Notes under the pieces: generated by a model
Databases searched by the model: none
The model's input: only the letters and a program-made list of their open reading frames with translations
What the model was told of the DNA's origin: nothing
NCBI GenBank assembly: GCA_959347315.1
Contig: OY365815.1
Span: 20,012,803-20,076,802, forward strand
DNA from: Bimastos eiseni
Lineage: Eukaryota; Annelida; Clitellata; Crassiclitellata; Lumbricidae
DNA length: 64,000 nt
Direction of reading: 5' to 3'
Translations under genes and position numbers: made by a program
In this document: positions 1 through 13,513 of the stretch, one piece after another
Layout: every line of letters starts with the position of its first letter
Numbering within the stretch: the stretch's first letter is position 1

Positions 1-3000
1 CATAAACGATAAGGAACATTGATTGCCTCCATTTCAGGTTCCGATAAGTTCTCTTACAGAGTCTTCGAGGTTATTGCAAGACAAATGGAATCAATTCCTT
101 TATACCGACATCGGCTGCATTGCGATCGAATGGTGCTTTTTGTATTGCATTATTTCGGCCCATTGTGGTTCATACGATTAGGCGATTATGTGTGACTCTC
201 CATGAGAGCGCTAATCGTAATCTGTAGCTTGTGTGATTTATTTGCAATTAAGGCAAAGACGCCTTAAGCACAGCTCCTGCAGTTTGTGCGTCAGTTCCAC
301 TCAATCGCGATGTAATCTACGTTGGTCGCCTGTTATTATAAATCTCTTCCAAGTAACACACTTATCGAAAGATAAGCGCAAATGCAAATGACACAAATGA
401 GGAAAAATTGCAGACAAGTGAGCGGGAAACGCCAAGGTAAGTACTACAAAGAACATAATGTAATGAAATCGAACATTTATATAGCGTGTTGTAAGCTGAG
501 CGCTCGTCAGAGGTCAGTCGTTCTGGGTTCACTATAAGCATATATATTTATATATATATATATATATAATATATGTATGCATATATAAGCATATATAACA
601 TGGGCTTGTATGCTGCAGTTTTACTAGAGGTTCGCAAATGAGCTGTAGCCTATCGTCTAAGCCTATGACCTCAATGAGCAAAATACGAAAGTCTTCCTAA
701 AGGTCATTGTCTATGAATTCTGTAGAATTACTCTATGGGCCCTATGATGTAGATCACTGCCTGTAGGCCTATGCACATAGACGATAAAGCAGAACATTTA
801 TCATTCTGCACCCATGCAGTTATTTAAGGAAATTCTGTAGCCTGCGATAAGAGCGACAAGTTTACTCATTAGTGTTTATAAAATCAAGAGGTCTAGGCCT
901 ATACACATAGCTCTATTATTTGGCCATGCAGTAGGCCCATATGAGTGGTAGAGAAGGGCTTTTAATTGTGTAGCGGTTGTTATAATTATACTCAAATCTG
1001 GAAAGCTACGTACGGCAGCGTATATTGGGACTCTATCTAGTCTTAACTGGAACCTTTTAAGTCTCCTGTACAAACTCAACGAATTTCCTACACAATCCGA
1101 TGGCATTGTCACCTGTATTACTCTGACAACCGAATTTTAAGGAAAATAGCGAAACGGAAAATGCCGAAATGAATTCAGTCTGCGATAAGTTTGTTGCAAT
1201 CAATCAACGCGTCCTAACATAGTTGTCTATTGTCCTTTCTAAAATGTGTATAAGCTCTTAATCGTTTAAGTTTTATCCATTTTAACTTTTATACATTTCA
1301 TTTATTCATTAACTCTTAGGGTTACCAGGTGTCCGGTATTGAACCGGACAGTCCGGTATTTCGACAAACTGTCCGGTCAGAAATTTCAGACATTACCGGA
1401 CATGGCGGTGTCCGGTAATTTTGTGGAAGATAATTTTAATAATTGTTAAACTAATTGTTAATGACAATAATTAGTTTGGAAATACATGATTTATACCTAT
1501 GAAAAAGTGAAGACTGAAAACATAGATTACGTGGCTGAGACTACACATTCTCTGTGGCTCTTCCTTTTGGAGGCACCTATATATATTAGGCCTATATCGC
1601 AACCATCATTCATGAAAGGACCATGATCTACATGTACGACCCAATTTTCAGCTACAACAGTTAACGAATTTAAGCTGTGAAATATGACGCTGAAGAAAAA
1701 ATACCCTACAGTAAAATTATTGTCTTGTAGATATCTTTAGCTATTTATGCCATAGGCCTACGCATGCGGCGCATGGGGCCCCAAACTGGATTTACCATCA
1801 AAAGGGCGCATTGATGGAGCGACTATCAAAACGGCAATTGAGAGTTCGACAATCAGAAGAGCACGCTAACAATAGGGCGACAATCGAAAAGGCGTGTAAG
1901 TTGGTAATACAAAGATCTCTTGGATTATTTCGAAGCCACTTGGATAATGGTTGGATTGGAAGAACAGCACTACGTGTTACGTGGGCGTGGCAGCACGTTG
2001 TTCAACCGCGAGCCATGGAATGCCCACTATTCTGCGCTACATGATCTTTCCAAACCCAACAACTCAGTCGAAGGTTTGGCAGAGAGAATTTAGTCAACTC
2101 CTTGGACCCTGCTATCCCATAAGTTAGAAATTCATAGACAGTTTGCAGGAAGAACGTGTTAACGAAATTAAGCTTGAGCAGTCCGTTTTCCTGGAAATAT
2201 CACTCTCAGTTAAGAAAACCCTACAAGGAGGTGGCTAAACGTTTCGTCACAATAGTTGACGTTTATCGCAATAGAGCTAATCTAGACTAGCAAAGAGGCA
2301 TCGCTCATAATCTCAACCTAAAATATTTTCAAAATAAGTTTCGGGTGTTACTCTACACTACAGCAATTCAGTAAGAATATTCCCTAAAATGTAAAAATTG
2401 TCATATTATCAGTTTAAGACTTTTCGTATAGGCATAAATGCAAGACTTTTCGTACGTGCTAATTAAAATAGCTTTGTCAGTTGCTTTCGAAGTTTACGTA
2501 TGACAGCCATTGCACGTCGCCATTTCCATTGTCGCCTTTTTGCATGCTTGCTCTTGTTTTAAACATGCGCCCTTTTGATGGTCGTAATTTATACAGGACA
2601 CTAAAAATTATGTAGGCCTGTGCTATGCAGCAGAGGGGAGGGGTCCGAAAATACGCTTTTTGCATACGTAATATATGGATGGACCCCATCCCGCAAGTCC
2701 ATTCTTCTCCACCCCGCAATTCGAACGCCATAGTACGGTAATTTTCTCCAGTCTTTCTTTTCTTCATGCACAAGATCTCCTTCAACCTTTCAATCTGGGC
2801 GTTATTCGTTTCACTCTTCTTCCATTTAATTCACGCTTTTCACTCCATGCAAACTATAAAGGGCGAATTCACTTGGCGGCTTTTTCGATGTGTCTTCTTT
2901 AGTTCTTTTCTGCTGGATTTCCTTGTCAACACAGTTGAACAAACACATACACACAAACACACATACCTCCATCTCTTCCCATAGTAACAAGCAGAACTGT

Positions 3001-3553
3001 TTATACTATATAAAGAACAGATTCCTGTTTCCTCTGAGTTCCCTGTTTGACCCGCAAAATGCAAATAGCAAATCGATTGCGGCACTTGAGGCTTTAGCGT
3101 TGGACGAACTACATAACAAAAACGCGGTCTCTGCGAGTTATTCAATAGAGACAAATAACATCGGATGCAGTAATTCTTGCTGATGTCCGTTATACATCGA
3201 CCGTACGACGGGCGTCATGCAGCTGAAACAATGTACGAAGTCAAGCCCACGAAATGCGTGCCACCTAATCTAGAGTCCTTTCATGCCACCTAACCCAATG
3301 CATGAAATAGGCCTAATAACTAGAAAAAGCATTTCTTCTAAATACGACAAGCGCGCGAATAATTATCCAGAGCACAATAAACGCAGTGCAACGTTTATAA
3401 TTAGTCTAACTGTCCTAGGTACCAAATAAAAGTATTTTAGTTTTACGCATTGACCTAGGCTTATATTTGTAATTTAGGCGTTTATCGTAAGACCCATGGC
3501 TTATTCTAATAAGCACTGATTTTGAACTAGTCTAAGCGACCTCTGAATCAGGG
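1..3553. other. Intergenic DNA, no gene recognised
   Basis: AT-rich, repeat-containing DNA with a TA tract near 547-572 and several AGGCCTA words. Short open frames here have no recognisable domain. Apart from the TGTCCGGTA-rich segment listed separately I see nothing functional. Confidence 0.6.
1318..1425. repeat. TGTCCGGTA-rich segment, possible hAT-type transposon end
   Basis: Starts GGGTTACCAGGTGTCCGGTA and repeats the word GTCCGGT four times plus two complementary ACCGGAC copies within about 100 bases. This resembles subterminal repeat clusters of hAT transposons, whose ends often read CAGGGTTRCCA. I could not locate the other terminus or a target duplication. Confidence 0.35.
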
Positions 3554-3559
3554 ATGTGG

Positions 3560-3793
3560 TCTCGAGACCGCGGTCTTGGTCTTGAGACGGTCTCGAGACC
3601 GGAAAACTGCGGTCTTGGTCTTGGTCCCGAATGCATCGGTCTTGGTCTTGGTCTCGGACCACCCGGTCTTGGTCTTGGTCTTGGTCTCGAATGCATCGGT
3701 CTTGGTCTTGGTCTTGGTCTCGAATGCATCGGTCTTGGTCATGGTCTTGGGCCATCGGTCTTGGTCTTGGTCTTAAAGGAACGGTCTTGGGAT
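3560..3793. repeat. GGTCTTG minisatellite, locus 1
   Basis: Tandem GGTCTT/GGTCTC hexamers grouped in a higher-order unit punctuated by GAATGCATC or GACCACCC and ending GGTCTTAAAGGAACGGTCTTG. Open in several frames on both strands (GLGL, DQDQDR and SWSW repeats), which follows from the hexamer composition rather than from coding. Confidence 0.85.
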
Positions 3794-4176
3794 TGCATTT
3801 GCAACGGAACCTGTCATTTCAAAATTTGCTTTAACAAATTTCAAGGTTTTTTAACAATCTGATAATTATGTGGTCGGTCACGTGTATAGTCACTATTAAC
3901 CTACAATTCCGAGTAGAAGTAGGCCAACATCATTCAAACGGAACGTTTATCTACTTGTCTTAGAGTATTTACCTACGTATCGTATACTGCAGGTAATTTA
4001 TAGTGTGATATTCTCAGGCCGAAGCCAAGGGCTGAACCCGAAAAAGTTCAGACTGGCAGGTAAAACTGTTTCTGGACCATTATTAAGATTGGTATTCTTC
4101 AGCAATAAAATTAATGCTTTAAGCGTGTCATTCCGTTTTAGCGTCTTAATAAATTGAATTGTTTATAAAAAATAGC

Positions 4177-4260
4177 ATCGGTCTTGATCTTGGTCTCGGA
4201 CCATCCGGTCTTGGTCATGGTCTCGGGCCATCGGTCTTGGTCTTAAAGGAACGGTCTTGA
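4177..4260. repeat. GGTCTTG minisatellite, locus 2
   Basis: Shorter array 390 bases beyond locus 1, with the same units, including GGACCATCC, GGGCCATC and the same ending GGTCTTAAAGGAACGGTCTTG. The shared ending shows that the two are copies of one dispersed element and not independent microsatellites. Confidence 0.8.
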
Positions 4261-6560
4261 AATTCCTTCGAATTAGAATGACAATGATATTTTTACTATT
4301 CGAACCTTTGAATGTCCTGTTCTGTTCGAAAGCCCTTTGGGCACAGTGTCTATAGTGCATATATATATATATATATACATATCAGGTACACACGCATATA
4401 ATTACTTGTACATGCATACAAACACGCGCATGCATACATATAAGCCCGTACAGTAAACATGTGCATATATCACACTTGCAAAACATATATAGGCTGCGCT
4501 GCTGATGTCGGAAATGTAGGCATGAGAAAAACTAACGATTCCGACGAAAATTCGCCAGAGGGATATATTAGGGGTTGTAACCTTTGATATTTGACCTAGA
4601 GGCTCACGACAATGACCTTCTGACTAATCCAACCATGTGGTTTACAGTGAGTTCCGATGAAGAGTGAATACTATATATCGGTCGATAAAAAACTGTTATT
4701 TTCACAGACCGAATTTGCACTGAGCACTTGGTATTGAACTCTAAAGCCAGTTCGAAGATTGGTATATGTATATACTGGTTTATATTGTATATATTGGCAT
4801 ATATATACTGTATTTATTAACTTATATAGCGCCGCTAGCATCAGTGCCCCAGTACGACAACCCAAGAGCGGAAAAGGTTTTTAAAGTGTTAAAACGTATT
4901 GATTCAGATCCAGATAATTCATTCTCTGGCGAATAAGACGTTATTTTGCCAGTTTGTAAAAACCGGTTTAAAGTAGGCCATACAAGAAATGCTTTGCTTT
5001 TGTCGACACAGACACAATGTAGCGATCTCACTGAAGCTGCATCAACTTAGCCCAGCAATCAAGCCACAGAATTGAGACAGCGAAAAGTGAGATTAACACA
5101 GTATGTCCCACTCATGTCACCCAAAGAGATCGTATTACTAAAGCATTAAATTGCATTGCACTTCTGGTCACCACAGCTCCACGGAACACAGACTGCAGTG
5201 AAGTCTTATTTACCACGGAGCTTAAGGGCGATTGGTTTTGAGCCAGCAGTTGGTCTTGAGCGATTCGCCTTTGGTGATCAATCTAGCTTAAGCCAACCCT
5301 GATGACCAGTAACCTGATGTAGTGCGAGGCTAGTATAACTCATTCATTGGAGGCTCAGTTACACTGCTCCACCAAATGCTCCATCTATATCCTACTCAGG
5401 CGTCAAATTGGTTTTATACTGTATCAGGAATGTGGATCAGGAAATTAGACACCCACGTCTTTATGGAGTTACAACTGATGAACAACCAAACCAGGGCAAG
5501 TCTCGTGTCTATCTTATTGGAGACAAGGACGCTCAAGTCTTATGGAGGCGCAAGCCTATAGGCATTAGGCATATATATATATATATATATAACTGGCCTT
5601 CAACTGTCATCACTTGTTCAGTAAAACTATACTATCTCTAACGCATTGGCCACTTCACAAGATAAAAGGCCGCCTATCAATCTTTAATATCTTAGCTTCA
5701 GTCAATGACTCCCCAAAACGCGTCATTAAGCACAGTCTCGACTGAGATTAGATTGCGCTGGTGCAAAGCACGGATCGTGAAAACGACCATAAAGAGGACT
5801 ATTGAGGCGGCAGCAACAGCAGCAGTCATATTGAGGTCCTGAGCCTTTAGCAATGACGTTCAATCTGTTGTTCTGCTTTGTGCATCCCATTTACTGGTGA
5901 GCTCACGCAACTGCACAGACAAAATATACTTTGGAATAGATGCAGGTCGACAGGAACGCATCGGGGTTAGGCGCATAGGACTATAGTACGTCGTCCTGTG
6001 TGATATTTGTCTAGTCATGCAGGCATCCGTTGCTTCATGGAGTCCTACGTTCAAGTCAGATAAACCTAAAATAGACTAGATATGAGACTAATCGGAGGCT
6101 GTGCACGCGACCAACTGGCTTCTGATGGAGTGATAGGACGTGGGCAGCGGACGTGTGACTTCTAATCACCCGTCTCTGCTTGGGTTATGTGTGAATCTGT
6201 TTCATGTAGGCCGACACTTACGTGTGTGCACGCGGCTATATTCAATTACACATATGATATTATTGTGTGCAGTCGTGTCTCTTATATTATGTGTAATGTA
6301 AGGGCAATTTAGGGCTACATCGCAACGTCAGTAGAATACTACGTCTACGATGTCTCAAAAACGCTGTCAAATTCAGGATAGGGGCATATATGTCTTAATC
6401 AGTCTTGGTTTCAAGTCCACGCGTTCATTCTAGTAATGCAGCCCACTTCTGACGGACACTCCTCAATCAATCAATCAATGTGAATGAATTTGATTGCACT
6501 TGTCCTAAGACAAATTTGCCAAAATTTGAGAAAGGCGAGAATTCCATGATCGAGGCCACA

Positions 6561-6568
6561 AGGGAACT

Positions 6569-6650
<82 letters not shown>

Positions 6651-6658
6651 AGTTCCCT
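6561..6658. repeat. Perfect fold-back around a long (TA)n tract
   Basis: Arms AGGGAACTGACT (6561-6572) and its exact reverse complement (6647-6658) enclose a pure TA tract of about 74 bases, so the whole 98 bases form one perfect palindrome. Confidence 0.9.
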
Positions 6659-8056
6659 GACTATGTCGACAATTTCTGTTACACTTTATTTTCTGGCTTC
6701 TTATGTAGTAGGCCTAATGCGCTCTCGTGTGGTTCTTGTAGGCCCTATGTAAATATTCATATACATACAGGCATTCCTTTTTGAAGCTGCCCTCACTGTG
6801 TGAGAATTTACTTAAAAATCATTGATATAAAAATAAGTCGCTAAAGTGGTGTACGCCTCCACCTCGCACCCGACCAGTTTCGAGATCTCGGACTCCGTCG
6901 CAGAGTTGGCATAAAAAGATGATCCGAGGATTCACTGCCCTGGTCTTGTAGCCACTCCACCGTCGCACGGTCTATGTGCACGTCGTTCAGGTCGACGCCC
7001 AGAAGCCATCTGCGTCGACCTGCCAATCAGCCGCAGAGGCTGGTTCCCTGCTCCCCATGGCTTATTAGATTTCGTCTGGACTGACTGATCAAACGAACGG
7101 AGAGTGATTGTTGATTCTCGTTTCACTTCAGACCGACAGTCGACCGATGATGACTTGCGCTGCATAATGATAGAGGCGCCGCAGTGAAGTAGACAGATTA
7201 GACAGATTAGAATTGCACCAGAGGATATATATATATTATATATATTATATATATATATATATTATATATATAAATAAAAGCATTTAGGGCAATTCCAATC
7301 TATATAGTATATGCAATGTATGCATAATTATGTGATATTTAGATATTCCTATTTATGTACCGTATTCCACATGATGCCCGTTCTTCTGTATGTGTTGGAC
7401 CAGTCTTCTAGATTTCATTGAGATGCTTTTCATCCACACAGCAAAATTTATGTGTTGTACGTTGTTACAGTCGCCCTATGAAAGTTTTTATTTGACACTA
7501 TAAGCTATCAATCCCTTATTCGTACACCGTCAGTAATCTAAATACCTATTCATCATCATCAAATCTCCACTGATGTTTCCGTCCCAGTAACTAAAACGAT
7601 CAATTGGATCTCTTTTTATCGACGGTCAACGTGATTAAAGTAGTCCTTCTGCTCGTATTAAGGAAGCAAAAATCCCCTCTGTTTAAAAAACAGTTTTAAA
7701 ATTATCTGCGCTGACAGGGTGGCAGCGTGTGTGTGTGCGCGCGCGCGCGTAATTCATCATAGAAGTATATTGCAACTAACAGTTCTATAGAAACGGCCGT
7801 ACTCACAATTACAATTACAATCAACTGAAGACCTATTCAAAATGGCTTGAAGTAAACTCATCCTTTACAAGACTATGACTATAGGCCTATATATGTATAC
7901 GGCGCGGATCTACTGTCAAGAACTATTTTCCCTATACGTTCATAGAGACTTAATAGATGCTCAGACTGTCAAACAGAATGGCTTTCCTAACTGTAGTTAT
8001 AATCATTAAGATCCATACTCTATAGCGACAGTGTTCAATATACAAAGCAGCCTCGG

Positions 8057-8602
8057 ATAGGCTGCTCAGCGCTTACACTCGCAGGAGCATTTGCTCGTAA
8101 CGCATATACCTGGACCCATCTGTTATTGCAACGCATAACACGTGTTGTCTGTCCGCGCGTTTCAACAAATATACTGATCTTCTATAATCTTCTGTCATTC
8201 CAAAGTCATATCGTATATAATTAGGTCAAAGGACAGACGATCAAACCGCAAAGACTTTTTGTTGTTGATTATTTTGACAAGACCGTCCCATATCAAGGAT
8301 AATTTGATGTCGCCCTCCTCATTTCTCCAGCCGTGGGACTGTCAATTTGTGTCAAACTCTAAACAGTGGCGGAGCCGCAAAGACAAAAGATGCAGCTTAT
8401 ATATAGGCGCTATGGTGAGTAATAAACAGTTTGAAAAGGGTACGTTTTAACTGAGTAAAAAATGAGCCGATGACAGAAGATCAATATATTTGTTGAAACG
8501 CGCGGACAGACAACACGTGTTGTGCGTTGCAATAACAGATGGGTCCAGGTATATGCGTTACGAGCAAATGCTCCTGCGTGTGTAAGCGCTGAGCAACCTA
8601 TA
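8057..8602. repeat. Long inverted repeat, about 140-bp arms
   Basis: Arm 8057-8197 is matched in reverse complement by 8471-8602 with only a few substitutions and one roughly 10-base insertion in the left arm (TATAATCTTC); the spacer is about 273 bases. Arms contain the palindrome AACACGTGTT and TTTCAACAAATATA. The spacer has no recognisable gene. It resembles a fold-back or non-autonomous DNA element, or a recent inverted duplication. Confidence 0.85.
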
Positions 8603-10595
8603 CAAGAGCCATGTTCCAACCGACGTTCATGATGATATATGTATACTCTCGCCAGTGATATACATTATACAATGTATACTATACATGTATGTGGGCTGTA
8701 CCTTTCCTGCGGGAATGGTCGGCATCAGGAACCAATTGTGGCGGAGACATTCATCTTTTGCATGCAGCAGTCAATACTTAGACAGGATAAACGGTTCCCA
8801 CTCCAGGCCTTGCTGCATAAACAGCTCAGGTAGCTGTTGGCGAATTAGCCCGTTTTCTTGGACGTGAAGGCGATGTTTAACAGTCTAAAATCCAACACAT
8901 AGCGGCCACATATGTCCTTAGATAAAGCTATAGCGACTGCAGTGAACTGAAATGTTAACCCTTTGTCTTCTACCTTCATCGTCGTTTTAAATGCCACGCA
9001 TACACACAGGTATGCTCTACTTTCGTCGATTTTCCTCTTAGGCTGTTTAACATGGGTCTACGGCTATCAGTCAATTCAAAACATTGATTTGTGCCAAGTC
9101 TGCCAACGCAGAGAATTTCTCAGAACGGAAACGCCTATAGGCTTATAAAACACTCATATGCAGATTTGTCCACGGGTCGGGTCGATTGACTTCTGGGACT
9201 TTCTGTCAAATAATCGGACGCCTTTTAAGTGCCCGATTCTTTTACTCCTGTGCAAGGACTGAACAAGCTTGAGATTAAAATCCATTACATATGCAAAGAT
9301 CGCTTTATGCGAACCGCGATCAACATCGGACCTTAGTTATAATAAAATAAATTGAATATGGCTAAGGAATTAGCGCGAAAACTAGGAGCAACACCGAATG
9401 TGTTCCTTTTAACACCGAACTCGGCTCAAGCTGTCGTATGGAATAATCTCACATGAATTTAAGAAACAACAAAAGGTCAAAGGATTACAAGCGTACGAGT
9501 TATCTAAAGATGCAACGCTGGAACATGCGGACTAGACTCTTTCGTACCTACTAATATCCGGAATTCTTTTGCATATATTTATGAAGAAAGTAAATTTATG
9601 CTAAAATAAATGGAATAAACGAAGGGTATCGATACTGATACGTTCTCACAAATCAATATTATTATCATATATTGCGGTCTGACTGTGTTGCGTTTTTACG
9701 ATATTAGAATTTGACACTGAAAAATATTAGTAAAATTAGTAATTAGTAATAGGCCTAAAGGCGGATCGGATTGGGTCGGGTCATGCACGTCATGAGTCGG
9801 ATATTTGGCTTCAAAAGTCTGGTCGTGTCGGGTCCATTTTCGATGGGTCGGGTTGGGTCGGGTCATGGAAATTGAAATATGAATGCACACCAGAGAATTA
9901 AGCATGTGATGACAGATATAGGAAAACATGTCTATTGAACAATATATGGAGAGAGAAGTAACACACGCGTATGCATCCACTCCAGTCTATTATTAGCTAG
10001 CACGTGTGGATATAAACTACTGCAATTTCGGGTCTAGGTGACAATTCACATTCGGGTTCCAGCATTCATCTTGCGGATGACTTTGTCATCCGCTGGTGTG
10101 GAATTGACAAAATATGACGGTCGTTTCTTGCAGATCGATATAGCGTATAACTCATTCATCATACAGACCATTCGATGATATGACTAACCAGGGCACAATA
10201 ACAATAATTCATTGCCATCGATCAATTCACAAGATCTCGGCGCCATCGGAATAACATGAGCGAAATGTCAGTCAATCAACCAATATATTATTTTATAAAG
10301 AGACAATTCGTCACTCATTCAGTCGCCACAGCACAGATCAACAGTGCATGATCTCTTTGCACTCTCTTTTACCGTCATCATTATCATCGCTATCGCCGTC
10401 ATCCTTATCATAATTGTCAATGTTATCGTCTTCATCATTAGGCCTAAGCATCGTCATTACCATGAGCAGGGCTGTAAGTTTTTCGCGGTCGAAAATTCAA
10501 CAACTCGCGACCAATTCGCGGTTAATAACACAGAATTCGCAGTTAAACGTGTAACTCAAGAAATAAGTCAATTACTGAGTATAATCAACGACCAT

Positions 10596-10820
10596 TCATG
10601 CAGATAATGGTTGGCGCCGTTGCTGCGATGTCTGCTTTGCAAGAGCAGATTGCAATTCTTCCTTTTTCGCCTTTCTACTCTCAACATTCTGTGTCTTGTC
10701 CCTAAGATTAAAATCGACGGGCACATTGCATGTTCTGCAAAAGAGTGGATCGCCGCTCGCCTGAAACGTACCGGGCTCAAACTGAACGTCTTCCTCTAGC
10801 CACCTATTGTTTTCGCACAA
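10596..10820 (-). pseudogene. Transposase-like zinc-finger remnant (BED/CGGBP1-like)
   Basis: A 74-codon frame encodes FEPGTFQASGDPLFCRTCNV followed by RDKTQNVESRKAKKEEL. The LFCxxCN segment followed by a basic S-K-A-K-K helix resembles the single zinc finger (LxCxxCxxxxDHxxxxxxxxHLxSxxH) of hAT-linked and CGGBP1-like proteins. The expected His residues are missing, so it should not bind zinc normally. It is flanked by TTCGCGG-containing repeats (10490-10520 and 10897-10935) and a CAGGGCTG word at 10468, suggesting a decayed hAT-type element. Confidence is limited because the match is short. Confidence 0.35.
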
Positions 10821-12024
10821 AGATGTCGTAACTAATATTTTAGTACCTTCGCCTTTCCCACGTCAAAAAGAGAAGCAGCACGAAAAAACTGTCAAATTCG
10901 CGGCCATTAGCGGCAAAACGCTAAAATTCGCGGTATCATCTAAACTTGTAGGGCGCTCTTTTGTCAGGCGCTCTTTTAACGAGTCATGGGTTAAAGGGGT
11001 GCGCGACCGAGGTACAAGAAAATCAACTCGTCAGCAGAGCGTAGAGGCGAGAGGAATTAGTAGAGAATGGTTTACTCATCAAGTCGCAGGGATATTAGGT
11101 ACTTAACCATTAGCACTGAGGAACAACACAATGGCGTGCAGCTGAGGAAGTGAATTCGGGTTCCGTATCCTCCGTAATTGGTCCTTCGGTTGTACACATA
11201 GTAACAGGAACGGGTCACAACGGATAAGTATTCAGTAAACGTCAAGGCATTATCAAGTGTTAGGTCACTTACACAGGAGGACATGGTCAACTGGGAATAA
11301 TGAGGTCATCAATAATTGGTGACCAATTAATTATCAGTTTCTGATGGTCCCCGAGCGTTTAGGAGGAGGTAAACCATTTTGATGTGCTTCATCTGAAATT
11401 ATATGACCTCAAATTCCTAAACAGTGTTGCTGACGAATATATATGTACATCTATATACCATATATCATTGAATATATATTAATGATTTAATTTAGATAGG
11501 TTTGCGCAGATCAAAATTGATACGTTTGATCACAGATACGCTTAATCAGCAGCTCATTTAATTTTTAAATTTTCAAAAATATTGTTGTGCCACATATAGT
11601 TCAGATGGATGAGGCGCCTAAACAAGATCGTATTGCTATCTCTACCGAGCCTTTGCTGCTTATGGCGACCGAATGCATGCAGTCATGAACGCATACACAG
11701 GGATATCGCTGGTAGTTTGAAAATTCGTTTTGAATGAGAATTAGGTTCTGATCTATAAGCCACACTGCGTAGTGCATGCGTAAGCTCAATTGCAGCAGAG
11801 GCCGATGATGGATGAATCTGCTGCTGCTGCTGCTTCAGAGATTATAATGATGGCCTCATATCCATCACCCCACGCACTCATACGTTTAGACCACATGCGC
11901 TCAAAACACACACAGAGATGTTATAGGACATAAATGCTCTCTCTGAGTCTCTACTTCTCTCTCCCTCTCTTCCCCTCTCTCTTCTTAATGAATATATGTA
12001 AGGTTAATGCATGCACACACACAC

Positions 12025-12076
12025 AGACATTTGCTCACCAGAGATATATATATATATATCTGGTGAGCAAATGTCT
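12025..12076. repeat. Perfect 18-bp-arm fold-back with TA loop
   Basis: AGACATTTGCTCACCAGA (12025-12042) and its exact reverse complement (12059-12076) flank a 16-base TA loop. Confidence 0.9.
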
Positions 12077-13383
12077 ATTCGCTAGCGCGCTTGAATAATC
12101 TGACGATTGTGGTTCAAGCTAGGGCCTACGTGTGACGCCCCTATAGAGTTGTCTCGCGTCTCAGATTCATTAACCCTATAACCCCCAAATTCGTTGACCT
12201 TGCGATCGCAATTACCGCAATAAATAATAAAGTTAACAGTTGAGGAAAAAATTATAAATAATTATTCACATCTATTGTTTTCGTAGTCCAACGCTGCCCG
12301 TGCAAGACTAACTATAGACGTGAATTACACGCGAGGGTCTGATTGGCTGGAGAACAGCTGGCGATCGTGTCATCGATGACCCCAACATTGATGTGTCGGC
12401 GTGTTTCAATATCGGCGATTGAAGTGGATAAATGGTGGCGCATGACCTCTCGTGGTCATTGCATTTTTGATGTTTTTTTGTGTTCGACAACATTGGCCCG
12501 CATGCATGTGTATACAGCCACGGCCTGGTGGGGGTGTGTGGGGCAGCAGAAGCGCGTCTGGGTGCGGTGATGAACCAACGGATTCGTCAACGATATAAAA
12601 AAACAGTGATCATCACGATTCACATATGTAGGTCTACATTCAAACGTGCTGCCTCGAATATTGCCGCTTTGTCCATCTGAGCGCAATTTGGTCGAGAGAC
12701 GCCCTAGGAGAGAAACAGCATTGACAGGCCATGGAAGATTGGAATGACCTTGAATTGACCCTCGCTATGAAGTTAGCAGAGTGTCTCACTCTCCGTATAT
12801 AGGCTGAAAGTTGCAAAGTGCAACCGTCATCTGCAAAATGATGTATACACAGTCAGCGAGTAATGCTGGATGCATTGTACTTATAACTTATCCGAACTGT
12901 GAACGTAACACGACCTGACGCCCTAGGCTCAAACATATCGATCATAAAATTAGCACACACTCGGCTTCGCATCAGCCAAGGTTTTGTAGTAGATAGATAT
13001 CAAATTTCCATTGCCGTTGGCATCCAAACTCAGTCACATAGAGATTCGGAAATAGATGTATTTAAAATACTACATTTTCCTAATAGACCAGACACTTCGG
13101 ATTGGCGATTGGTATATTGGATTAAACGGCTCTAAAAAAGACTGCTTGGTGTTTATAAAATAGATCCACGTTCTTGAGATAAACAACACTAGCCTTAAGT
13201 TGTGATACATTGAATTTAGCCTAATTAAAAATTGTGAAGTGGTAGCTACAAATATATTCCATCCCCAAACACTTCACCACTTTAAACTGTTTTATGCAGG
13301 ATAGTAGGCAATATAGGCTAAATATAGGCTACTTTTGGTTACTACACATGCAATCATTTCAAATACACATGTGATACATTGAT

Positions 13384-13513
13384 CATTCATTCAAAACACA
13401 CATGTACTATCATTCATTCAAACACACATGTACTATCATTCATTCAAACACACATGTACTATCATTCATTCAAACACACATGTACTATCATTCATTCAAA
13501 CACACATGTACTG
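13384..13513. repeat. 26-bp tandem repeat, about five units
   Basis: Unit CACATGTACTATCATTCATT plus CAAACA, nearly identical in successive copies; first and last units are divergent. No open frame of note. Confidence 0.85.

Noticed and set aside
3501..3862. Frames encoding GLGLGL, DQDQDR and SWSW repeats
   Set aside because: Products of the GGTCTT hexamer array, open on both strands at once.
13384..13513. Evenly spaced repeat units resembling a CRISPR array
   Set aside because: Units are directly tandem with no unique spacers, and the genome is animal; likewise 42206-42299 and 48338-48444.
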